Part shown: positions 41,240 through 49,361 of the stretch, one piece after another | How the letters are laid out: each line of letters opens with the position of its first letter | Position numbering within the stretch: the first letter of the stretch is position 1 | Source: DATKQD01 sp050695655 | Lineage (GTDB): Bacteria > Chloroflexota > JAJPGV01 | Direction: 5' to 3' | Assembly: GCA_050695655.1 (NCBI GenBank) | Contig: JBOGTU010000077.1 | Coordinates: 1 to 64,000, forward strand | Length of the DNA: 64,000 nucleotides | Notes under the pieces: generated by a model | What the model saw: only the letters and a program-made list of their open reading frames with translations | Database searches by the model: none | Told to the model about the DNA's origin: nothing | Made by a program: the position numbers and the translations under genes

Positions 41240-41400
41240 GGCCCCGTTCGTGTTCTAAAGGGCCGCCCATCACGCCGCCGCGGACCGAGTGCAAGCTCCT
41301 GGCTGTGCGCGCCCGCCCCGCGTTACGATTCGGGAAGCACGGCATGCGCATTCGCTCTGGAGTTGCCACAAGTCAACATATGGCCGGCAAACCATTGAGC

Positions 41401-41448
41401 ATAATCGATTATTACGATTGACGATTGAGAATGCTGAATGCCTAGAAT
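41401..41448 (+). promoter_or_regulatory. AT-rich control region of the E1/E2 operon: palindrome and promoter
   Basis: A perfect 12-bp palindrome ATAATCGATTAT (41401-41412) is followed by TTGACG (41418-41423), a 19-nt spacer and TAGAAT (41443-41448). CGATT recurs three times in this stretch. The ~250-nt gap is the most AT-rich in the window. Leader about 40 nt, with a weak AGGA before the ATG. Confidence 0.5.
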
Positions 41449-41492
41449 AAGTGTTGTAAGCATTTTGCGCTTGGCGGAGCTAGGACCGTAAC

Positions 41493-42518
41493 GTGATGGC
41501 AATTCAAACCAAGAGCGCGGACAGCGCGCTGCCGCGGCACAGCCGCGACGAACTGCTGGCGCTGCACCGCACCATGCTGCTGAACCGCCGCTTCGAAGAG
41601 AAAGTGGGTGAGATGTACACCCGCTCGAAAATCGGTGGCTTCCTGCATTTGAACATTGGTGAGGAAGGCGCCTTCGTTGGCGCCATTCGCGCCCTGCAGC
41701 CGGGCGACTACGTGTTCAGCACCTATCGCGAGCATGGCCACGCTATCACCCAGGGCGTTGAGCCGCGCCGGGTGATGGCCGAGCTGTTCGGCCGGGTAGA
41801 TGGCACCAGCAAGGGCCGAGGCGGCTCCATGCACCTGTTCGATGCGAACAAGCGCTTCATGGGCGGCTATGCCATCGTTGCCGGCTCCATCGCTCTGGCG
41901 GTGGGCGTGAGCCTGGCCTGCGTCTACCGCGGGACGGACGAGATTGTGATGTCGCTCTTTGGCGACGGCGCCACCAACAATGGCACCTTCCACGAGTCCA
42001 TGAACCTGGCCAAGGTCTGGCACCTGCCGGTGGTGTTTGTCTGCGTGAACAACCAGTACGGCATGGGCACCGCGGTGGACCGCGCCTCGGCCGTGAGCGA
42101 GATGTACCGCAAGGCGGCTGGCTACGACATTCCGGCTGAGCGGGTAGACGGCATGGATGTGATCGCCACGTTGGACGCGGCGCGCAAGGCCGTCGACTTT
42201 GTCCGGCATGAGAAAACGCCCTACTTTTTGGAAGCGGTCACCTACCGCTACCGCGGCCACTCCATGGCTGACCCGCAGACCTATCGGACCAAGGAAGAGA
42301 TCGAGGAGTGGCGCCACCGCGATGCTATCGAAGGCTTCCGCAAGCGCCTGCGGGATGCCGCCCTGGCTTCGGAGCAGGATTTCGCCGCGCACGAAGCCGA
42401 GGTGGAACGCATCGTGCAGGAAGCGGTGGACTTTGCCGAGGCCAGTCGCGAGCCCGACCCGGCGACAGAGCTGCTGGACAATGCCTACGTGGGTGACATT
42501 CCCGTGAGCTGGCGCTGA
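41493..42518 (+). CDS. 2-oxoacid dehydrogenase E1 component, alpha subunit (PdhA/AcoA-like)
   Basis: 341 residues from GTG 41493 or ATG 41496. With the next gene forms the thiamine-diphosphate-dependent E1. TPP motif GDGATNNGTFHESMNLAKVW through VNN, STYREHGHAITQG, SKGRGGSMHLFD and YRYRGHSMADPQTYRTKEE. Pyruvate dehydrogenase and acetoin dehydrogenase E1 alpha are hard to tell apart; the lack of acetoin genes favours pyruvate. Confidence 0.88.
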   Translation: MMAIQTKSADSALPRHSRDELLALHRTMLLNRRFEEKVGEMYTRSKIGGFLHLNIGEEGAFVGAIRALQPGDYVFSTYREHGHAITQGVEPRRVMAELFGRVDGTSKGRGGSMHLFDANKRFMGGYAIVAGSIALAVGVSLACVYRGTDEIVMSLFGDGATNNGTFHESMNLAKVWHLPVVFVCVNNQYGMGTAVDRASAVSEMYRKAAGYDIPAERVDGMDVIATLDAARKAVDFVRHEKTPYFLEAVTYRYRGHSMADPQTYRTKEEIEEWRHRDAIEGFRKRLRDAALASEQDFAAHEAEVERIVQEAVDFAEASREPDPATELLDNAYVGDIPVSWR

Positions 42519-42519
42519 A

Positions 42520-43503
42520 TTGGCCGTCATCACCTACCGGGACGCGCTCAACCAGGCGTTGCGCGAAGAGATGCAGCGGGACGAGAGCGTGTTCCTCATG
42601 GGCGAGGACATTGGCGTGTGGGGCGGTTCCTTTGTGGTGACGCAGGGGTTGTACAAGCAGTTTGGCGAGCGGCGCGTGCGCGACACGCCCATCTCGGAGG
42701 ATGGCTTCGTGGGGGCGGGTATTGGGGCGGCGCTGGCGGGCCTGCGGCCGGTGGTGGAGATCATGACCATCAACTTCTCGCTGCTGGCCACGGACCAGAT
42801 TGTCAACTCGGCCGCCAAGATGCGCTACATGTTTGGCGGTAACGCCAAGGTGCCCATCGTCATCCGCATGCCGGGCGGCGGCGGCCATCAGCTGGGCGCC
42901 CAGCACTCGCAGAGCCTGGAGGTGTGGTACGCCAATATTCCCGGCCTGCTGGTGGTGGCCCCCGCGGTGCCGGCCGATGCGAAGGGCTTGCTCAAGGCCG
43001 CCATCCGCGACGACAACCCGGTGATTTTCATCGAGAACGAGGGCCTGTACACCACCAAGGGCGACGTGCCTGAGGAGGAGTACCTCACGCCGCTGGGCAA
43101 GGCCGAAGTGAAGCGTAACGGGCGCGACGTATCCATCGTCACCCATTCACGCATGGTGTTGCTGGCCCTCGAGGCGGCCGACGAGCTGGCCAAGGAGGGC
43201 ATTGAGGCTGAGGTGGTGGATCTTCGCAGCCTGCGCCCTCTGGATGTCGCCACCATCAGCGCCTCCGTCCACAAGACCAACCACGCGGTGGTGCTGGAGG
43301 AGGGCTGGGGCAGCTACGGCATCACGGCCGAGGTGGCCGCCACGATCTATGATGTCGCCTTCGACTATCTGGATGCGCCACTGGTGCGTATCTCCGGAGT
43401 TGAGGTGCCCATGCCCTACAACCTCAAGATGGAGAAGGCTTGCATCCCCAGCCTCGAGCAGGTGGTGGCCGGCGCCAAGAAGACGCTGGGCAAGGCGGCC
43501 TGA
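42520..43503 (+). CDS. 2-oxoacid dehydrogenase E1 component, beta subunit (PdhB/AcoB-like)
   Basis: 327 residues from TTG 42520, one nt after the alpha-subunit stop. MGEDIGVWGGSFVVTQGL, TPISEDGFVGAGIGAAL, RMPGGGGHQLGAQHSQSLE, VVDLRSLRPLD and VVLEEGWGSYG are typical of E1 beta. Translation is probably coupled to the alpha gene. Confidence 0.93.
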   Translation: MAVITYRDALNQALREEMQRDESVFLMGEDIGVWGGSFVVTQGLYKQFGERRVRDTPISEDGFVGAGIGAALAGLRPVVEIMTINFSLLATDQIVNSAAKMRYMFGGNAKVPIVIRMPGGGGHQLGAQHSQSLEVWYANIPGLLVVAPAVPADAKGLLKAAIRDDNPVIFIENEGLYTTKGDVPEEEYLTPLGKAEVKRNGRDVSIVTHSRMVLLALEAADELAKEGIEAEVVDLRSLRPLDVATISASVHKTNHAVVLEEGWGSYGITAEVAATIYDVAFDYLDAPLVRISGVEVPMPYNLKMEKACIPSLEQVVAGAKKTLGKAA

Positions 43504-43508
43504 GCGCA

Positions 43509-44753
43509 ATGCCGGAACAGGTCATCATGCCGCGCCTGAGCGACACCATGACCGAAGGCACGGTTTCCAAGTGGCTCAAGCGCCCCGGCGACGCGGTGAA
43601 CAAGGGCGAGCCACTGGTAGAGATCGAGACCGACAAAGCGAACATCGAGCTCGAGGCCTACGCCAGCGGCACCCTGGCGCGTATCGTTTTGCCCGAGGGG
43701 CAGTCCGCCCCCGTGGGCGACGTCATCGGCGAGATTGCGCTGACCGGCGAGAAATTTGGCGCCAGCCCGGCCGCCCCGGCCGCGCCTGCACAGTCCGAGG
43801 TGGCACCTGTGCAGCCGGCGGTTGCACATTCCCAGGCAGCCGCGGCCCCAGCCGGTCAGCCACCCACGGCAAAACCTGCCGCCGTAACCCCGGCACGCGA
43901 AGGTGCCCTGCGTGCCTCGCCCATGGCACGCCGCGTGGCCCGCGAGCTGGGCGTGCAACTTCAAGCCGTCCAGGGTTCGGGTCCACTGGGCCGCATCCGC
44001 AAGGACGATGTCACCGCCGCGGCCAGCGCTGCACCGCCGGCTCCCACCGGCACGGATGGTGGCACCGAGGCTGAGGTGGTGCCGCTGTCGCGCATGCAGC
44101 AGACCATCGCCCGGCGGATGGTGGAATCCAAAACCACCATTCCGCACTTTTATGTGTCCATGGAAGTGGACATGCAGGCGGCCCTGGCCACGCTGGATGG
44201 CCTGAACGATGGCCTGGAGCGAGAGCAAAAGGTCACCATCAACGACCTGATCCTGAAAGCGTGCGCGGTGAGCCTGCGGGCCTTCCCCGCCGTGAACTCC
44301 TTCTACGCGGACGGCCACCTCATCCAGAACTCACACGTGCACGTAGGCTTCGCCGTTGCCGTGCCCAACGGGCTGCTGGTGCCGGTGGTGCGCGACGTGG
44401 ACCTCAAGAACGTGCGCGAGGTGGCGCTGGCCACCAAGGCGCTGGTCAAGAAAACGCGCGATGGCAAGTTGGAGCCGGCGGATTACGAAGGTGGCACCTT
44501 CAGCGTGTCGAACCTGGGGATGTACGGCGTGGACGAGTTCACCGCCATCATCAATCCGCCGCAGAGTGCCATCGTGGCCGTGGGCGCCGTGCAGGATAAG
44601 CCCGTGGTGCAGGATGGCCAGCTGGCCATCGGCAAGCGCATGATGCTCACCCTCTCGGCCGACCATCGCGTGTTCTATGGCTTCACCGGCGCCGAATTCC
44701 TGCGCGACCTCAAAGGTCGCCTGGAGAAGCCCCTCAGCATCATCCTGTCGTAG
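43509..44753 (+). CDS. Dihydrolipoamide acyltransferase (E2) of a 2-oxoacid dehydrogenase complex
   Basis: 414 residues from ATG 43509. One lipoyl domain (~1-76, lipoyl Lys43 in ETDKANIE), an Ala/Pro linker, the E1/E3-binding domain (~138-172, ASPMARRVARELGVQL ... GRIRKDDV), and a catalytic domain (~195-414). Unusual: the active-site motif, normally HRVxDG, reads HRVFYG near residue 388, so the catalytic Asp is Tyr while the His is kept. E3 (lpd) is not adjacent. Confidence 0.9.
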   Translation: MPEQVIMPRLSDTMTEGTVSKWLKRPGDAVNKGEPLVEIETDKANIELEAYASGTLARIVLPEGQSAPVGDVIGEIALTGEKFGASPAAPAAPAQSEVAPVQPAVAHSQAAAAPAGQPPTAKPAAVTPAREGALRASPMARRVARELGVQLQAVQGSGPLGRIRKDDVTAAASAAPPAPTGTDGGTEAEVVPLSRMQQTIARRMVESKTTIPHFYVSMEVDMQAALATLDGLNDGLEREQKVTINDLILKACAVSLRAFPAVNSFYADGHLIQNSHVHVGFAVAVPNGLLVPVVRDVDLKNVREVALATKALVKKTRDGKLEPADYEGGTFSVSNLGMYGVDEFTAIINPPQSAIVAVGAVQDKPVVQDGQLAIGKRMMLTLSADHRVFYGFTGAEFLRDLKGRLEKPLSIILS

Positions 44754-44809
44754 CTCGCTTCCTCCGGCGAAACGGGAGGTGCGCGTGCGAACGTAGCCGC
44801 CCTTGCACA

Positions 44810-45121
44810 TTGCGCATACGCGCCCGCCTCGATCCGCTCGTGGTTCACGAGCTGTCCTACGCTTTGCGGCACTACGTCAGAGGGATGGCGCTCGAAGATA
44901 GTGTGGACTACATTCTGGCTGTGCTTCAGTGGCCTGGAATCGATGCGGACAAACACCTTCAGATCGCTGCCTTGACGATTTGGCGATCGCGGCCTCATCT
45001 TGGTTTCGTCGATGCGTATCTTGCTGCGGCGGCGAAAGAGCAGGCGTGCGGGGGTTTTCCGAAGAACGCTCGCGACTTTCGGGCAGCCGGTGTTGTTGTG
45101 CCAGACCAGCTGCCCAGCTGA
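44810..45121 (+). pseudogene. N-terminally truncated PIN-domain (VapC-like) toxin remnant
   Basis: 103 residues match the middle and end of PIN domains: LDPLVVHELSYALRHYVRG carries the conserved Glu, GFVDAYLAAAAKEQ the conserved Asp, and NARDFRAAGV the terminal strand. The first ~30 residues with the essential VDTNV strand are missing in all frames upstream, and no antitoxin gene is adjacent. Probably an inactive remnant, although a TTG at 44810 leaves the frame open. Confidence 0.5.
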
Positions 45122-45173
45122 CGCACGCAGCGGAACCCTCGAACCGCCGCCGAGGTTCGCGACCGGACGCCAG

Positions 45174-46544
45174 GTGATCAACACGCAGCGAGCCAGCAGA
45201 TCGCTCGCTCTTGCCCTGCTGGCCATCATGGTGGCACTCGCAGGCTGTTCGAATCGCGTAGCCGCGCCGGCACCGTCGGGCCCGCGAGGCACTCCCAGGC
45301 CCAGCGGCGCGATCGTCGCCAGCGCCCCACCGCCGGCTGCATCGCCCCCGCGGGACTCCACACCCACACCCACAACAACCAGCGTCCCCAAGCCCACGGC
45401 CACTTCCACTGAGCCGTTCGACGACCAATCGCCCCTGGTGCCGCCCGGCTTTCCCACGCCCACCACGGCTGGCCAGCGCCTGGTGCCGGGCGGACCACCC
45501 CGAGGTCCGGGGTCGCTGGCGTGGGCGCATCCCGGCCCCTACATCGCGCCGGGGTGGACAAACTTCCGCCTCAACAGCTTTCACTCCAGCCAGCGGCTGG
45601 CCACCACCTACTACTTCTACTGGCACGATCTCACCAATCCGGCGCGGCGGGCGCGTTTCGCCTCGGGCCACTTCGACAGCCCTCCAGACCCGGCGCACTA
45701 CAGCTTCCTCTTGCCACAAACGCACGAGCGGGAGTTTCGGGACATGATCGCCGCCGGGCTCGACTTTGTGCTGCCGGTGTACTGGGGCGAGCCGGGCCAC
45801 CCCGGCCGCACCACGGCGGAAACCGTGCCGCGCTACTGGAGTACGGAGGGCATCCCGCCCATGGTGCAGGCCCTGCAAACCCTCGCCGCCCAGGGCCAGC
45901 ACTTGCAGATGGGCATGTTCTACGACACCACCATCCTGGCCAATGCTGACCTCACCACGCCCGATGGCAAGGCCTACTTCTACGTCAACATCCGCGACTA
46001 CTTCTCCCGCATTCCGCCTCAGTTCTGGGCCGCCATCGACGGACATCCCGTCGTGTGGCTGTACGACACGCTGTGGGTGTCGCGCTTCGATCAGTCCACA
46101 TTCGACTACGTCGATCAGCACTTCGCGCAGGACTTCGGCGGGCTCATGCCGTACGTGGTCCGCGAGTCACAGTGGGAAGTCAGCAAAGGTACGCCGCGCC
46201 CCGAGCCAATCCAAACCGCCGGCTTGTATGGCTGGGGCGCGGCGGCCAGCGGCTACAACCCCAACCCCAAGTTCACCGTGGCGGAGGTGGGCCCCGGCTT
46301 CAGCAACACCGCCTACTGCAGCGGCGGCGCCGCGGATAACTGCTTTGACGTTGGCCGCCAGGGCGGCGCCTACTACACGCATCAGCTGCAGCAGGCCGTC
46401 GCCAGCGCGCGCCACCTGCTGGCCGTCGAAACCTGGAACGAGTTCAGCGAAGGCACAGACGTGCAGGAAACAACCAAGTACGGCCGCCAGTACATCAACC
46501 TCACCCGCCAGTACGTCGACCAATTCAAAGCCCACGGCGGCTGA
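45174..46544 (+). CDS. Secreted lipoprotein with GH99/GH71-like glycosidase domain
   Basis: 456 residues from GTG 45174. Signal peptide with lipobox VALAGC, a ~70-residue Thr/Pro linker, then a TIM-barrel-like domain: TYYFYWHDLTNP, FRDMIAAGLDFVLPVYWG, LQMGMFYDTTIL, GHPVVWLYDT and the C-terminal AVETWNEFSEGTDVQE. The WNEFSEG motif and layout are those of DUF5010 or GH71/GH99-like proteins acting on extracellular polysaccharides. Substrate unknown. Confidence 0.7.
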   Translation: MINTQRASRSLALALLAIMVALAGCSNRVAAPAPSGPRGTPRPSGAIVASAPPPAASPPRDSTPTPTTTSVPKPTATSTEPFDDQSPLVPPGFPTPTTAGQRLVPGGPPRGPGSLAWAHPGPYIAPGWTNFRLNSFHSSQRLATTYYFYWHDLTNPARRARFASGHFDSPPDPAHYSFLLPQTHEREFRDMIAAGLDFVLPVYWGEPGHPGRTTAETVPRYWSTEGIPPMVQALQTLAAQGQHLQMGMFYDTTILANADLTTPDGKAYFYVNIRDYFSRIPPQFWAAIDGHPVVWLYDTLWVSRFDQSTFDYVDQHFAQDFGGLMPYVVRESQWEVSKGTPRPEPIQTAGLYGWGAAASGYNPNPKFTVAEVGPGFSNTAYCSGGAADNCFDVGRQGGAYYTHQLQQAVASARHLLAVETWNEFSEGTDVQETTKYGRQYINLTRQYVDQFKAHGG

Positions 46545-46552
46545 CGCTGGCC

Positions 46553-47338
46553 TTACCAAAATCTCCCAATCAGCCCCCAGAGGGCGGCCGCGCGCTCCGG
46601 AGAACTCGTGGGATCGATGACGCAGCGGCAGGTGCGCGTGTAGGAGCCAATGGTTTGCAGATCGGAGCGCGCCGAGGGCCAGGCCCAGGGGCTGCCGGCG
46701 CGATCCCGCAGAAGCAGCTGCGCTTCGGCCCGGCCGATCGGGACGGCGCGGCGCAGCAAGCCGGATCGGACGGTACCGGCAAATACCCAGAAGCCGTCCC
46801 ACCAGCGCGGGTCGGCCAGTGCGCGGCGGATGTGCGCGTTCGCGCCGAAGCGACGCATCTCCTCTGGCGCGGGCCGAGCGCGCACGTTGGGCAGGATCGC
46901 TTCGACCTCCAGGATGCCGACCAAAGCGAACAGCGGCCCGGCCCCGCCGTGCAGCCGGGCGATGAAGACGATGCAGTCACCAGGGCGCACCTGGCGCAGT
47001 GCTGCCGCCCGCGCAGCGCGGCTGCAGTTGTCGCCATAGGTGCGCGTCTCGAACTCGGGATCGTAGTGCGTGGCCTGGGCATGCCGGCGCTCGGGTACCA
47101 GGGTGGCCAGATCAGGCACGCTGCCGTAGGTGCGCAGACTTGCGCCACTCAGGCCGGCCGGCTCCGGGATCGTTACCAGCGTAAAGGTGCCATCGGCGTG
47201 GAGGGGGCTCCGGAGCCGGTGGCTCGCGTTCACGCCCACGTTGGCCAGGTAGATCTTGCCGGCGGGGACAGCTCCCCCAACCGCCCAGGCCGCCGGCCTC
47301 GGCTGAGATGCTGGCGTGAGCGCTCCGCTGCCAGACAT
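46553..47338 (-). CDS. Nmad3-like (nucleotide modification-associated) domain protein
   Basis: 261 residues. KIYLANVGVNASHRLRSPLH then GTFTLVTIPEP, the central CSRAARAAALRQVRPGDCIV, FALVGILEVEAIL and FWVFAGTVRSG follow the general order of Nmad3-type proteins (family K-I-x ... SPxxxDG ... IPIPE ... GD-x-FLF ... FGWLQV). These are associated in other genomes with modified DNA bases, but no phage or modification genes surround it here. Assignment is from pattern only. Confidence 0.45.
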   Translation of the reverse strand: MSGSGALTPASQPRPAAWAVGGAVPAGKIYLANVGVNASHRLRSPLHADGTFTLVTIPEPAGLSGASLRTYGSVPDLATLVPERRHAQATHYDPEFETRTYGDNCSRAARAAALRQVRPGDCIVFIARLHGGAGPLFALVGILEVEAILPNVRARPAPEEMRRFGANAHIRRALADPRWWDGFWVFAGTVRSGLLRRAVPIGRAEAQLLLRDRAGSPWAWPSARSDLQTIGSYTRTCRCVIDPTSSPERAAALWGLIGRFW

Positions 47339-47363
47339 GAGCTCAGCCCGCCTGCCGCCACAG

Positions 47364-47369
47364 TAAGAT
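47364..47369 (+). promoter_or_regulatory. -10 box TAAGAT of the CysRS-like gene
   Basis: TAAGAT lies 6 nt before GTG 47376; leaderless spacing. Confidence 0.4.
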
Positions 47370-47375
47370 TGTCAG

Positions 47376-48530
47376 GTGCTCCGCCTGTACAACAGCCTCA
47401 GCAAGCGCGTGGAGCCGTTCGAAGCGGCGGGCTCGCCCATCAGCCTCTACGTCTGCGGTGTCACCCCGTACGACACCACGCACGTGGGCCATGCCTTTCT
47501 GTACATCGTGTTCGACGTGCTCAGCCGCTACCTGCGCTTCGCCGGGCACAGCGTGCGCTACGTCTCCAACATCACCGACGTGGACGACAGCATTCTTGAG
47601 CGCGCACGCCAGCGCGGGGTGGATTACCGCGACCTGGGCGATCAGCAGACGCGCCAATTCCTGCAGGATATGCAGGCCCTGAACATCAGCCCGCCGGACG
47701 TGCGGCCACGCGCCTCTGAAGAGATCCCCAAGATGGTTGAGATTGTGACCCATCTGCTGGCCGAGGGTGTGGCCTACGCGGTGGATGGCTGGGTGTACTT
47801 TCACGCCGGCGCATACCCCGCTTACGGCCAGCTGGGGGGCTATTCGCGGCAGGAGATGATCGCCCTCGGCGCGGAGCGTGGTGGCGATCCCAACGACCCC
47901 CGCAAACAGGACGCGCTGGATTTTGTGCTGTGGCAGCCCTCCCAGCCGGACGAGCCGCGCTGGCACGCGCCGTGGGGCACTGGCCGTCCCGGCTGGCATT
48001 TGGAGTGCAGCGCCATGTCGCTGCGCTACCTGGGCGACACGATCGACATTCACGGTGGTGGAGCGGACCTGGTGTTCCCCCACCACGAGAGCGAGATCGC
48101 GCAGTCCGAGCTGCACACAGGGGTGCAGCCCTTCGCGCGGCTGTGGATGCACGTGGGCATGGTGCGGCTGCACGGCGAAAAGATGAGTAAATCGCTGGGC
48201 AATCTGGTGCTCGCACGGGAACTGCTGGAGCGCCACTCGGCCGCCGCGGTGCGCCTGCACTTGCTGAGCTTCCCCTATCGCGACGGCTGGGACTTCGCTG
48301 AAGCCGCCATGGCGCCGTACGATGAGCTGGCCGCGCAGGTCGCCCAGCTGCGCCGCCCGGCCGAACACCAGCTGGCCGCGGGCGATGCCTTTGTCGCCGC
48401 CCTGGATGACGACATGGATACCCCACGCGCCATCACCGTGCTGCGCCAATGTGTGGATTCCGCTCGGCAAGGCAACGCCCAAGCCGCCGACCGCCTTTCC
48501 ACTTACGCGGACATTCTCGGCCTGAGCTAG
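47376..48530 (+). CDS. Short cysteinyl-tRNA synthetase / MshC-like ligase
   Basis: 384 residues. Class I synthetase core: Zn ligand Cys27 (YVCGVTPYD), HIGH-type HVGHA at 36-40, NITDVDDSIL, second Zn ligand region WHLECSAM, FPHHESEIAQSE and KMSKSLGN. Two features point away from ordinary CysRS: the length (usual ~460) with a shortened anticodon-binding end, and TPYDTTHVGHA, which is the MshC-style version of the usual TVYDxxHIGNA. It may be a compact CysRS or a cysteine ligase of low-molecular-weight thiol synthesis. Confidence 0.75.
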   Translation: MLRLYNSLSKRVEPFEAAGSPISLYVCGVTPYDTTHVGHAFLYIVFDVLSRYLRFAGHSVRYVSNITDVDDSILERARQRGVDYRDLGDQQTRQFLQDMQALNISPPDVRPRASEEIPKMVEIVTHLLAEGVAYAVDGWVYFHAGAYPAYGQLGGYSRQEMIALGAERGGDPNDPRKQDALDFVLWQPSQPDEPRWHAPWGTGRPGWHLECSAMSLRYLGDTIDIHGGGADLVFPHHESEIAQSELHTGVQPFARLWMHVGMVRLHGEKMSKSLGNLVLARELLERHSAAAVRLHLLSFPYRDGWDFAEAAMAPYDELAAQVAQLRRPAEHQLAAGDAFVAALDDDMDTPRAITVLRQCVDSARQGNAQAADRLSTYADILGLS

Positions 48531-48783
48531 GCGCAACGCGCAACGCGCAGGCCTGGGCCTGAATCACCTGCTCCGGAACAAGCACAACATCGAAGCACCA
48601 CAGATGATTCGGCGCCGCGATTCCGTGACAAATGGGCAACGGCGCAGCCGGAATTCTCGCGGCAAATCGCGAAACGTCTTCCACGCAGACCACCTGCAGA
48701 AGCTCCATCAGCGCCCCGTCCCGGATTGTCGTCAACGCGAGGGGCAACTGCTCGATTTCAGCCAAGGTCTCCGCCTGTTCCAA
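48433..48783 (-). CDS. Doubtful short ORF after the VOC gene, possibly decayed
   Basis: Frame open from TTG 48783, 21 nt after the VOC stop. EIEQLPLALTTIRDGALMEL, VCVEDVSRFAARIP and PNHLWCFDVVLVPEQVIQAQ look protein-like and lie outside other genes, but the last ~33 residues run antisense into the CysRS-like gene. The 3' end was probably lost when the gene was truncated. No family recognised. A small CGCAACG tandem repeat (48532-48547) sits at the junction. Confidence 0.3.
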   Translation of the reverse strand: MEQAETLAEIEQLPLALTTIRDGALMELLQVVCVEDVSRFAARIPAAPLPICHGIAAPNHLWCFDVVLVPEQVIQAQACALRVAPSSGRECPRKWKGGRRLGRCLAERNPHIGAAR

Positions 48784-48804
48784 GGCTACGAGTCGCCGGG
48801 CGCT

Positions 48805-49305
48805 TCAGACCCCGGCCAGCAAGCGCTCCTGCTCGGCGAGGATGGCATCCACTGGCTGGTCCACGTTGATGCTTTTGCCGTAGGGCTGCTTCCACTGCTT
48901 GCCTGTGGCCCAGTAGAGCTCAATGATGTTGTCCTCGGGGTCGGAGAAATAGCAGCCGATGGCGATGCCGTGCGTGGTGATGTTGCGAATTGGCACCTGC
49001 TCCGCCTTCAGCCGGCTGACGTACGCCCGCAGCACCTGCAGGTTCTCCACATGAAAGGAGATCTGGCCCACCAGGCGCGTGTCACGCGGCGCCGTACGGC
49101 CGCTGCCGAGCAGCAGCTCATGGTGCTCCGAGTCGGGCTGTGAGCTCAGAAAAACCATGCCGGGCGCTTCGTCGGTGACGCTCATGCCAACGACTCTCGT
49201 ATAGAAGTCGCGCATTTTGGGCAAGTCCTCGCAGGCCAGCCCCACATGGCCAAGCCCGGAGGGGTGCAGGTTCGCGGTGTCGGTCGATCCGTTCGGCGCT
49301 TTCAT
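48805..49305 (-). CDS. VOC (glyoxalase/extradiol dioxygenase) family protein
   Basis: 166 residues from ATG 49305. Two beta-alpha-beta-beta-beta modules: GLGHVGLACEDLPKMRDFYT with the first metal His, HHELLLGSG, QISFHVENLQVLRAYVSRL and the C-terminal GCYFSDPEDNIIELYW with the Glu ligand. The pattern resembles the catechol 2,3-dioxygenase-like branch. Substrate unknown. Confidence 0.85.
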   Translation of the reverse strand: MKAPNGSTDTANLHPSGLGHVGLACEDLPKMRDFYTRVVGMSVTDEAPGMVFLSSQPDSEHHELLLGSGRTAPRDTRLVGQISFHVENLQVLRAYVSRLKAEQVPIRNITTHGIAIGCYFSDPEDNIIELYWATGKQWKQPYGKSINVDQPVDAILAEQERLLAGV

Positions 49306-49312
49306 AGCTGCC

Positions 49313-49318
49313 AGCATA
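49313..49318 (-). promoter_or_regulatory. -10 box TATGCT of the VOC gene
   Basis: TATGCT ends 7 nt before ATG 49305; an overlapping TATATG with TCGACG 17 nt further upstream is an alternative reading of the same promoter. Confidence 0.5.
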
Positions 49319-49361
49319 TACCTTCGCTCGCCGGCAACGTCGAGTCCCTGCGTGGGCGCGG

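Noticed and set aside
45240..45262. GTTCGAATC as a tRNA T-arm
   Set aside because: It lies inside the signal peptide coding region of the glycosidase-like lipoprotein, and no acceptor or anticodon arms can be drawn around it.
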